A stretch of 27,955 nucleotides of DNA, taken from a virus. Of the stretch, positions 6,130 through 12,877 are shown piece by piece (position 1 is the stretch's first letter; each line of letters begins with the position of its first letter). The translations under genes were made by a program, and so were the position numbers. The DNA lies in the IMG/VR virus record IMGVR_UViG_3300020471_000671, positions 1-27,955 of that record, one strand, 5' to 3'. The notes below the pieces were generated by a model. That model searched no databases and had not been told where the DNA came from. It saw nothing but the letters and a program-made list of their open reading frames with translations.

Positions 6130-7218
6130 TTAGTAACCGTCTACAATATCTTCGGTTGTGAGTAGTTTAGTCTCTGTAAATTGTACGTTTAATACCAATG
6201 CTGGTACATTTAGTAGTGAATTACCACCTGCTCTTTTTAATGCATTGTATTGGTTATCTGGAGTATAGTTCACTGTAACGTTTGTACATACTGAAGGATG
6301 AATTTTAAAATGTAGGTTACTATCTAAATCACCACCACTTGTTACTAGATTTCCTTGAGAGTCAAAACGACAGAATTGTATATCAAACTTTCTTGGAACT
6401 TGGAAATATCTCTGACTTTCAGCAGTTGTCATTAATTGTTTCTTTCCTGTCCAAGGATCATCTTCGCTATTATCCCATCCAAATAGATCTTTCAATGCTT
6501 TGATTGTTTCATCAAATGGTTCGTATTTTGCTCCTTTTTTACCAATTTTAGTACCCTTTTTTCGTACTTTTCTTGCTAATTTACCAGATTCAAATGTTGG
6601 GTGAGAACCCATTTTAAACCATTGGCAAATTGACCATATATTCTCTGCTTCTGTAGGGTTTCTAGCAAGCATTTTAAAGCTGAAATTATGATTACGGAAA
6701 CTCATGTTATTGAAGACCTGTTCCGTATAGGGGTTAAATATTCTCCCCTTTGTCATTTGCTCTAAACTGTTAATATCAACACTACCTTGTAATCCTAAAA
6801 ATCCACTAATACTGTTTGCTGCTTGTACCATTGCACTTGCACCAAATTCAGGATTTGCTGCTTTTGCAGCCATTTGGATTGTTTCTGCTAATGAATCAAA
6901 ATTTATTTCACCTTCTACATTTGCTGCTGCGTTAGCAAGAGCAATACCACCAACTCCGAGATCTACGGTTCTATAGTTGGATTGATATGTTGTTGATAAT
7001 GCTGGTGGCATATTGATGTATACCGTATCATTATCATATACTTTATCTGCTTCAACTGCACCTATATTTCCACCATAAAATGCTTCATTATTGTCTCTGA
7101 ATGACATTTGGAAGCTTTTAAACCTCACCCAGTCAATTGCATAGGTAGCACCATCAGCATCTCTATGGCGATCACCGTGAGATACAGGAGCTCGGTATGG
7201 GTATCTAAAAATTGACAA
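6130..7218 (-). CDS. 48: Baseplate tail tube cap gp48
   Basis: A 362-residue protein, close to the 364 of T4 gp48, the protein that sits on the baseplate hub and starts the tail tube. It begins MSIFRYPYRAP from a TTG codon at 7218; no ATG lies nearby in frame (the next Met is about residue 34), so I keep the TTG. Typical structural features are the FNNMSFRNHNFSFKMLARNPTEAENIW segment and a final strand region with VNYTPDNQYN. The next gene on the strand is gp53. A late promoter box on the minus strand (7255-7248) lies 29 bases upstream. The gp48 name rests on size, motif memory and neighbourhood with gp53/gp54. Confidence 0.75.
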   Translation of the reverse strand: MSIFRYPYRAPVSHGDRHRDADGATYAIDWVRFKSFQMSFRDNNEAFYGGNIGAVEADKVYDNDTVYINMPPALSTTYQSNYRTVDLGVGGIALANAAANVEGEINFDSLAETIQMAAKAANPEFGASAMVQAANSISGFLGLQGSVDINSLEQMTKGRIFNPYTEQVFNNMSFRNHNFSFKMLARNPTEAENIWSICQWFKMGSHPTFESGKLARKVRKKGTKIGKKGAKYEPFDETIKALKDLFGWDNSEDDPWTGKKQLMTTAESQRYFQVPRKFDIQFCRFDSQGNLVTSGGDLDSNLHFKIHPSVCTNVTVNYTPDNQYNALKRAGGNSLLNVPALVLNVQFTETKLLTTEDIVDGY

Positions 7219-7227
7219 CTTAACTAC

Positions 7228-7234
7228 CTAAATA
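7228..7234 (+). promoter_or_regulatory. Late promoter-like CTAAATA upstream of gp4
   Basis: CTAAATA ends 22 bases before the gp4 start, the same spacing as the boxes in front of 8843 and 12878. It differs from NATAAATA by one base, so it is a weaker candidate. Confidence 0.35.
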
Positions 7235-7247
7235 TTAACATGACCTG

Positions 7248-7255
7248 TATTTATT
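7248..7255 (-). promoter_or_regulatory. Late promoter box AATAAATA for gp48-gp53
   Basis: On the minus strand this reads AATAAATA, matching the cyanophage late box, 29 bases before the gp48 TTG start. It lies within the 38-base divergent gap shared with gp4. Confidence 0.5.
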
Positions 7256-7256
7256 T

Positions 7257-7679
7257 ATGCGTTATAAGCGAGGAAAATACTTTCCCAAGAAACCTAATAA
7301 GTATAAAGGTGATTATCGTAATATAGTCTATAGGTCAGGGTGGGAACTTAAGTTCATGAAATTCTGTGATTATAATTCTTCTATTACTGAATGGGGTAGT
7401 GAAGAAATTATTATTCCTTATATTTCACCTGTTGATGGTAAACGTCATAGATACTATCCAGATTTCTATGTTAAAACTAACGGTAAGAAGTATATCGTAG
7501 AGGTTAAACCATCAAGACAGACTAAAGAACCAAAAACGCAGAAAAAGGTTACTAAAAAGTATATAAATGAAGTTGTCACTTGGAGTGTCAACAATGCAAA
7601 GTGGAAAGCAGCAACCGAGTTTTGCAAAGATTATAATATGGAGTTTATGATCATTACAGAAAAGGAGCTTAGAGTATAA
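7257..7679 (+). CDS. 4: Head completion protein gp4 (PD-(D/E)XK-like fold)
   Basis: A 140-residue basic protein matching T4-like gp4 (also called gp50/gp4), needed to finish DNA-filled heads before tail joining. It shows a nuclease-like arrangement: Glu30 in S-G-W-E-L-K-F, Pro-Asp at 68-69 in Y-Y-P-D-F, and V-E-V-K at 81-84. This fits the PD-(D/E)XK pattern E...PD...ExK seen in TnsA-like enzymes, so it may trim DNA at the portal. It is transcribed divergently from gp48 and its TAA shares a base with the gp54 ATG. The family call is strong; enzyme activity is inference from the intact motif. Confidence 0.85.
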   Translation: MRYKRGKYFPKKPNKYKGDYRNIVYRSGWELKFMKFCDYNSSITEWGSEEIIIPYISPVDGKRHRYYPDFYVKTNGKKYIVEVKPSRQTKEPKTQKKVTKKYINEVVTWSVNNAKWKAATEFCKDYNMEFMIITEKELRV

Positions 7680-8596
7680 TGCCTTGGCGTTCAGACATAC
7701 CACATAAACAGCAAGCTAGATCGGGATATCCAAGTTTGCAGGAGATGATGGCATTTTCCTTAAAGGATAAGGATTATTCTCCAGCTTCGACTAATTTATT
7801 TACAATACACATTGTAACACCAGCGTTATTAAAAAACTGGCAGGCAAGAGATGGGCAAGGTGGTCATATAATATCAGATACTATTGGATATAGAGATTCA
7901 ACATTTATGCCTGATGCAGGTGGTAAAGGTGGACTATTAGGTAAATGTTTAAATTTTTATTGTCAAACTATTAGTATACCAAGTAAACAGGTTACAACTG
8001 GTTCACTTGTTAATATAGGTACTGCAACTAAGTATGCTACAGGATCTGCTTTCAGTCAAATTTCTGCAACCTTTATTTCACCTAAATCTCAACATAGTAG
8101 AAATTTCTTTGAAAGATGGATACAATTGATGGCTCCTGATGCTAATCAGTATAGTGATTATTATGATTATTATAATGCTCCTAGAATGATGATTTTTAAA
8201 TGGGAGAAAGGTGGACAACGTGAAGAACCTTATACATTTGAAACTAGAAATCAAAATGCAAAGATAGAAGGATGGAATCCTAATGATAGACATCCACAGA
8301 AAGCATTTAATTATAAGTTAACTGCTAGTTGGGAGATGCAACAGGCATTTCCTTATAATCTAGGATCTACTCAGTTAAATAACGCAGCAGCACGTGCTAT
8401 GACGTTTACAGTAGGATTCTTCTTTGAACGTTATAGATTCTATACAGCAAGTCAATTTGACGAACCTGGTATAAGAACACAAATCTCTATTCCTGGAATG
8501 GGATCACGAGATGATGATTATTATGATCCTCTCGTTGATGCTCAACAGATATTTGGTTCTGTAGACGCAACACAAAAATCCCTCGGAATATGGTAA
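7679..8596 (+). CDS. 54: Baseplate tail tube initiator gp54
   Basis: A 305-residue protein (T4 gp54 is 320). It has the tube-protein-like features expected of gp54, which sits between the gp48 cap and the first gp19 tube ring: a leader MPWRSDIPHKQQARSGYPSLQEMM, a K-C-L-N-F-Y-C-Q-T-I-S-I-P segment typical of tube proteins and a central FFERWIQLMAPD segment. The DYYDYYNAPRM stretch matches tail-tube family wording. It overlaps gp4 by one base (TAATG). It is one of the first genes of the hub run and shares its transcript with gp4. Confidence is high for tube-initiator type, slightly less for the exact number. Confidence 0.8.
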   Translation: MPWRSDIPHKQQARSGYPSLQEMMAFSLKDKDYSPASTNLFTIHIVTPALLKNWQARDGQGGHIISDTIGYRDSTFMPDAGGKGGLLGKCLNFYCQTISIPSKQVTTGSLVNIGTATKYATGSAFSQISATFISPKSQHSRNFFERWIQLMAPDANQYSDYYDYYNAPRMMIFKWEKGGQREEPYTFETRNQNAKIEGWNPNDRHPQKAFNYKLTASWEMQQAFPYNLGSTQLNNAAARAMTFTVGFFFERYRFYTASQFDEPGIRTQISIPGMGSRDDDYYDPLVDAQQIFGSVDATQKSLGIW

Positions 8597-8602
8597 AATA
8601 AT

Positions 8603-8821
8603 ATGCCACTACCAGAAATACCTTACGACCCCTGGTTTCATAAACCTCACCCCCACGACTCTATGCCTATTGCAACTGATGAACCTCTAGATCTTGCACC
8701 AAGTTCTGTAGAACCTCAAGATGAAGAGAAAGAAGAAACACCACACGAAACTGCTTATCGTTTAGCAGTTGAAAAACATAGTCCTTGGCCTGGCGGAGGT
8801 TCCGAGAACTTTCATAAATAA
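8603..8821 (+). CDS. Small acidic Pro/His-rich protein, unknown
   Basis: A 72-residue protein beginning MPLPEIPYDPWFHKPHPHD, with an acidic middle (QDEEKEETPHE) and a Gly-rich end. It is six bases downstream of gp54 and its stop overlaps the late box in front of gp26. No domain is recognised. The composition suggests a disordered adaptor or small virion protein. Coding is supported by tight packing and codon use like its neighbours. Confidence 0.6.
   Translation: MPLPEIPYDPWFHKPHPHDSMPIATDEPLDLAPSSVEPQDEEKEETPHETAYRLAVEKHSPWPGGGSENFHK
8813..8820 (+). promoter_or_regulatory. Late promoter box CATAAATA upstream of gp26
   Basis: CATAAATA ends 22 bases before the gp26 ATG and overlaps the end of the 72-aa gene. 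The spacing equals that of the box before 12878. Confidence 0.55.
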
Positions 8822-8842
8822 TTTTACTGAATTGAATTTACA

Positions 8843-9553
8843 ATGCCATTACCTACATTAAGTGTACCTAAGTACAAACTGAAACTGCCTTCTGATGGCA
8901 GAACTGTCAATTTTAGACCTTTTCTTGTAAAAGAAGAGAAATTGCTACTTTTAGCAACTGAGACAGGTAGTCAAGAAGATATTGTTACTGCAATTAAAAA
9001 TATCATTACTGAATGTACTGATATTCATGATATTGATGATCTCCCAACTTTTGATATTGAATATGTCTTTCTTCAAATCCGTACCAAATCTGTTGGTGAG
9101 GCTGTTGAGGTTAATGTGACATGCCCTGATGATGGAGTAACGGAAGTACCTGTTAAAATACCTTTGAATGAAATTAAAGTCAAAAAAGACAAGAAGCATA
9201 AGAAGGATATTAAATTGGGTGACGATATTATTTTAACTATGAGTTATCCTAGTTTGGATACATTTGTTCAAATGAACTTCCAAGATGAAGAACCTACTGT
9301 AGATTCTGTTTTTGAAATGGCAGCAGGATGCGTAAAGCAAATTGCTGATGCTGAACAAGTATATGATGCGTTAGATACTCCTAAAGAAGAGATGATGGAA
9401 TTCTTTGAGCAGTTGAGTAGTAAGCAGTTTCAAGAAGTTCAAAATTTCTTTGATACTATGCCTAAACTATCTCATACTGTTAAGGTTACTAATCCTAAAA
9501 CTAAAGTTGTAAGTGACATAGTTCTAGATGGATTAGCATCTTTTTTCGGATAG
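8843..9553 (+). CDS. 26: Baseplate hub protein gp26 (tail-assembly-chaperone-like)
   Basis: A 236-residue protein (T4 gp26 is 208). It starts MPLPTLSVPKYKLKLPSDGRTV and contains the F-R-P-F-L-V-K-E-E-K segment typical of the T4 gp26/baseplate family, then an acidic helical C-terminal half (DALDTPKEEMMEFFEQL). In T4 it is needed to assemble the hub. The last codons are TCT TTT TTC GGA TAG, and the slippery heptamer T TTT TTC (9541-9547) lies one codon before the stop and leads into the gp51 frame. This layout, right before tape-measure-like genes, matches the lambda G/GT chaperone pair. A late promoter box lies 22 bases upstream. Confidence 0.85.
   Translation: MPLPTLSVPKYKLKLPSDGRTVNFRPFLVKEEKLLLLATETGSQEDIVTAIKNIITECTDIHDIDDLPTFDIEYVFLQIRTKSVGEAVEVNVTCPDDGVTEVPVKIPLNEIKVKKDKKHKKDIKLGDDIILTMSYPSLDTFVQMNFQDEEPTVDSVFEMAAGCVKQIADAEQVYDALDTPKEEMMEFFEQLSSKQFQEVQNFFDTMPKLSHTVKVTNPKTKVVSDIVLDGLASFFG
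9541..9547 (+). promoter_or_regulatory. -1 ribosomal frameshift heptamer T TTT TTC
   Basis: In the gp26 frame the codons are TCT TTT TTC GGA TAG, so the heptamer fits X XXY YYZ with X=Y=T and Z=C. Both tRNAs can re-pair on TTT TTT in the -1 frame, after which gp51 continues from CGG. The zero-frame stop follows after one codon (GGA). Confidence 0.65.
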
Positions 9554-9744
9554 CTCTACTCCATCAAAATTTACAAACCTTCTATGAAGTTAATTTTGCA
9601 CTTATGCACCATCATAAGTGGCCATGTGATTATATTGATAACTTGATTCCCTTTGAAAAAGAGATCTATATGAATCTCTTAATGAATTATCTTAAAGAAG
9701 AAAACAGGCGAATGGAGGAGAGCCAGAGGCAACAACAAAAGTAG
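9541..9744 (+). CDS. 51: gp51 (baseplate hub assembly), read as -1 frameshift extension of gp26
   Basis: The -1 frame relative to gp26 is open from 9517 (after a TGA at 9514-9516) to TAG at 9742-9744. The encoded stretch FRIALLHQNLQTFYEVNFAL followed by MHHHKWP...IPFEKEIYMNLL matches my recollection of cyanophage gp51. The first ATG in this frame is 9604, and no ATG, GTG or TTG occurs earlier, so an independent start would lose the first ~20 conserved-looking residues. A -1 slip at 9541-9547 would give a 300-residue fusion: 235 gp26 residues plus 65 gp51 residues. The end is charged (KEENRRMEESQRQQQK). T4 gp51 is a separate gene. The alternative is a rare ATT/ATA start. The coordinates mark the gp51 segment from the heptamer. 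Confidence 0.7.
   Translation, partial: FFRIALLHQNLQTFYEVNFALMHHHKWPCDYIDNLIPFEKEIYMNLLMNYLKEENRRMEESQRQQQK
9599..9620 (+). promoter_or_regulatory. Perfect stem-loop inside gp51
   Basis: CACTTATG (9599-9606) pairs with CATAAGTG (9613-9620) around CACCAT. The stem buries ATG 9604, the only normal start codon near the front of gp51. It starts 51 bases past the slippery heptamer, which is too far for a standard stimulator; it might instead block internal initiation. Confidence 0.45.
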
Positions 9745-9756
9745 CATTAATCAATA

Positions 9757-12700
9757 GTGGCAAATAAATTTACACATAAGTTTGTAAATGCTGGAGTAAA
9801 GGGTAAACTTACACCAGCACTTTTTGCTGCAAGGAAATCTATTACTGCTACTAATAGGATAGGTAATACAATAGCTAGTATTGGTAATATCGCATGGGAT
9901 ATAAGGCAAATTGCTGTTAAATCAGCAGCAAATAAAGTACTAGCAGAACAAGCACAAAGAAGGAGAGAGCAAAGAGAAAGAGACCAAGAAGCTGAAGAAG
10001 CAGCAGAACTGGATAAATCGTTACAATCGAAAACGGCACAGAAACCAACCTCTAAGCAGAAAGGTCTTGCAGGAAAGCACTTTGGTTGGTTAAATGGGTT
10101 CCTTAGACCTATAGTAGAATTTTTTGGTTGGTTAATTAAGGTTACTCTCATTAAGAAGATTCTTAATTGGCTGCAAGATCCTGAGAATAAAACAGCGTTA
10201 AAAACATTTTTAGAGAGATTTACCTTTGTTGTAAAGAAATTATATAGTTTTGTTAGTTGGATTGTAAAGGATAATATTCTTGATGGACTCGCAGATCTGT
10301 TTGGAGCTGGTGGTGAAGACGGTAAGGATTCATTCTGGGATAGAGTAAGAGGACTAGGTAAGCTCATGTTTGGGCTTACCATGATGCGATGGTTGCTCAA
10401 TCCATTTGCAGCAGTAACTGATATTGTAGGGTTACTTGACTTTATAATGAATTGGCGATTGCCAAAGTTGAGGATAAAAGGATTAAAGAGGCTTTGGGGT
10501 AGACGGATAAAGAAAGGGTTTAATGCACTTCGAGAGAGTAAACGTCTGAAGAAGATGGTTCAAACCATCAAGAAATTCGGCAGACCCATAATGAAGCCGA
10601 TTAAGTTCATTGGGAAGCAGTTTCAGAATTTTAGGAAGGGATTTAAGGGTGTAACAAAGACAGCAGATATTGCTAAGACGACTAATACGTTATTTCCTCA
10701 TATAGCAACTGGTGCTAAGAAGGGTGGGAAGGCATTTGAAGCTGGAAAACAAGTTAGGCAAACTCTTAAAAATTTCTTTGGACCTGGAAGTAAGTTTGGT
10801 AATTTATTAAACAAATTACCTTTTAAAAATTTCCAAGTTCCTAAACCAATGAAGCCAAACCTTTTTGGTAAGGCATTGAGTAACAGGTGGAAAAAGGCTA
10901 CTGATGGGATTAAATCTGGTATCAATACTATTGGTAAGTGGGGTAGTAATGGATGGGATTATCTAAGTAAACTTCCTAAAAAGCAATTTGATAAAGTTTC
11001 TAAGAGATTCCTTAAACCTATATGGGATAGGGTAAAACCTGTTAAGAAACATGCTGAGAATTTAATCACACCGTTTAATAAAGCGGTTAAAAATTCTCCT
11101 GTTGGTAAGCTTGTTAGAGGTGCAGGAGCAAAGAAAGTAGGGGCTTCAAGGTTAAAGGATATACCTCTTTTAGGATCTATTGTCAATTTTTACTTTGCTG
11201 TTGATTCGTTTAAGAGTGGTGATACTGTTGGTGGTGTATTAGAATCTCTTGCTGGTGCAGCAGAATTAGCTGGTTATATGATACCAGGTGCTCAACCATT
11301 ATTGATTGCTGGTGGTGTACTAGATCTATACTTACTTTCTAGGATTCTTCCTGGTGGTATAGGTGAATCTATAATGGAATGGGAGAGAACTAAAGCGATC
11401 CCAGGAATGGCTAATACGTTTGAAAGTGCTCTTTCAGGTAGTAAAAATTTAATACAAGGTGCTAAAACACAGATAAGTAAAGCATTTGATGGTATTAATA
11501 AATGGATTGGTGCTGATAAAGAAGCACAAAAAACAAAGCATATAACTGAAGGTCAGGGTGATGGCGAAGGAATGACCAAAGAGGAATCTGATTTTAAATC
11601 AGGTGATGGTAAAGGTGATGGTAAAAAGGAGAAAAAAGGTCTTTGGGGTTGGCTCTTTGGAAAGAAAGAGAAGAAGAAAACATATTCATATACCGCAGCA
11701 CATGGTACTTCTGAATATGGAGACCACGATGATTCTGATTATGCAATAGAAAGTGAAGCACATGAATGGGGACCAGATGGTCAACCTAGTGCAAGTAAAC
11801 AAACTAAGAAACCTTGGTGGAAGTTATGGGAGAAAGGTGGTTATCCAGTTAAAGGTGCAGGTGGATCATTCTTTCTTGGTGGTCTAGCTAAAGGTATTGG
11901 AAAGGCATTTGGTGGGATAGGTAAAGCAATTGGTGGTATAGTTAGTGGTATTAGTGGTGCTATTGGTGGCATCATTAATACAGTAAAGGATGTTTTAGGT
12001 GGTCCATTAGGACAAATCTTGATGATGGCATTACCAGTAATGTTCCCTGCTGTTGCTTGGTTGGGACCAGTATTGAAAGGTATTAATGCTGTTATGGCAT
12101 TGGCAAGTGGTGACCCATTAGGGGCCATAATGTCTCTGTCTGGTGCATTTAGCAGTATTAATACTGTTAACGCCATAGCTATGCCTAAATGGATGCAATC
12201 CATGAGGTTCAGTAAGTTTGGTAACTTTATGGCAAACTTGAATGGACCAGGTGGATTCTTGAGCACTAAGATGGGTAAGATTGGTGTAGGGATACTTTCT
12301 GGTAACTATGGTGCTGCATTTAATGCTGCTATTGATGGTACATCTTTAGGTGCTAGTTTGGCTAACCTTGGTAATAAAGTTGATGAATTAGGACTCGGAG
12401 GTATCCTTGGAGCCATACCAGGCTTAGGACCAACCCTACAGAATATGGGTCTTGGTGATGTTGTTGGAATTTCAAGTCTATTAACAGGTGATTTCTCTGC
12501 TGCTGGTTTCATTACTGGTATGGCAGAAAAGCATGGTTATGGTGGACTTGTTAAGGCAGCTCTTGGTATGGTCGGAGGTAACTTTGAACAGGGTATGATA
12601 GATCTCGCTTCTGAAATGGGTGTAAGTCCTGAAATGTTTGGTGTTATCGATACATTACAAATGTTAAGGGAAGGTGGTGAATCAGAGAAGCAAAAAATTA

Positions 12701-12852
12701 TGCAAGAGATTGGAAGTATATCTGTTGTTAGTTTCCCTGTTGTTGTTCAAAAACTTCTATCAATTCCAACACCAGTTGGAGTTGAGACTGGAGGTGGAGG
12801 TGGCTCCAGTGGATCTGGTGGACTTCTAAGTCGATTGGGATTTGGTAAATAA
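9757..12852 (+). CDS. Tape-measure-like tail/hub protein A (1,031 aa)
   Basis: It starts at GTG 9757 (MANKFTHKFVNAG), 12 bases after gp51. An N-terminal coiled-coil (about residues 60-90, QRRREQRERDQEAEEAAEL) is followed by a hydrophobic/aromatic region with I-L-N-W-L-Q-D-P-E-N-K-T near residue 134, shared with the next gene. A long basic Lys/Gly/Pro-rich part comes next, then a Gly-rich hydrophobic region (about 700-800) such as tape measure proteins use to enter the membrane, and a Gly/Ser end. Position right after gp26/gp51 is that of a tape measure protein; T4 gp29 (590 aa) holds that role but I see no specific match. It probably sets tail length or forms the hub core. GTG start and lack of a clear ribosome site suggest coupling to gp51. 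Confidence 0.7.
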   Translation: MANKFTHKFVNAGVKGKLTPALFAARKSITATNRIGNTIASIGNIAWDIRQIAVKSAANKVLAEQAQRRREQRERDQEAEEAAELDKSLQSKTAQKPTSKQKGLAGKHFGWLNGFLRPIVEFFGWLIKVTLIKKILNWLQDPENKTALKTFLERFTFVVKKLYSFVSWIVKDNILDGLADLFGAGGEDGKDSFWDRVRGLGKLMFGLTMMRWLLNPFAAVTDIVGLLDFIMNWRLPKLRIKGLKRLWGRRIKKGFNALRESKRLKKMVQTIKKFGRPIMKPIKFIGKQFQNFRKGFKGVTKTADIAKTTNTLFPHIATGAKKGGKAFEAGKQVRQTLKNFFGPGSKFGNLLNKLPFKNFQVPKPMKPNLFGKALSNRWKKATDGIKSGINTIGKWGSNGWDYLSKLPKKQFDKVSKRFLKPIWDRVKPVKKHAENLITPFNKAVKNSPVGKLVRGAGAKKVGASRLKDIPLLGSIVNFYFAVDSFKSGDTVGGVLESLAGAAELAGYMIPGAQPLLIAGGVLDLYLLSRILPGGIGESIMEWERTKAIPGMANTFESALSGSKNLIQGAKTQISKAFDGINKWIGADKEAQKTKHITEGQGDGEGMTKEESDFKSGDGKGDGKKEKKGLWGWLFGKKEKKKTYSYTAAHGTSEYGDHDDSDYAIESEAHEWGPDGQPSASKQTKKPWWKLWEKGGYPVKGAGGSFFLGGLAKGIGKAFGGIGKAIGGIVSGISGAIGGIINTVKDVLGGPLGQILMMALPVMFPAVAWLGPVLKGINAVMALASGDPLGAIMSLSGAFSSINTVNAIAMPKWMQSMRFSKFGNFMANLNGPGGFLSTKMGKIGVGILSGNYGAAFNAAIDGTSLGASLANLGNKVDELGLGGILGAIPGLGPTLQNMGLGDVVGISSLLTGDFSAAGFITGMAEKHGYGGLVKAALGMVGGNFEQGMIDLASEMGVSPEMFGVIDTLQMLREGGESEKQKIMQEIGSISVVSFPVVVQKLLSIPTPVGVETGGGGGSSGSGGLLSRLGFGK

Positions 12853-12855
12853 ATA
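12848..12855 (+). promoter_or_regulatory. Late promoter box AATAAATA before protein B
   Basis: AATAAATA overlaps the stop of protein A and ends 22 bases before the ATG at 12878. A GACGAGG ribosome site lies in between. Confidence 0.55.
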
Positions 12856-12877
12856 GAATGACGAGGTATATTCTCTA

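Noticed and set aside
7212-7240. TTGACA upstream of gp4 as a sigma-70 -35 box
   Set aside because: No acceptable -10 box at 16-18 bases; the late-type CTAAATA is the better candidate.
9747-10400. 217-residue open frame on the minus strand
   Set aside because: It lies inside protein A, has low-complexity Ser/Leu/Cys-rich composition and no homology-like motif; it is an antisense shadow.
11841-12266. 141-residue minus-strand open frame rich in Pro/Ile
   Set aside because: It mirrors the Gly/Ile-rich hydrophobic part of protein A; the Pro runs come from antisense Gly codons.
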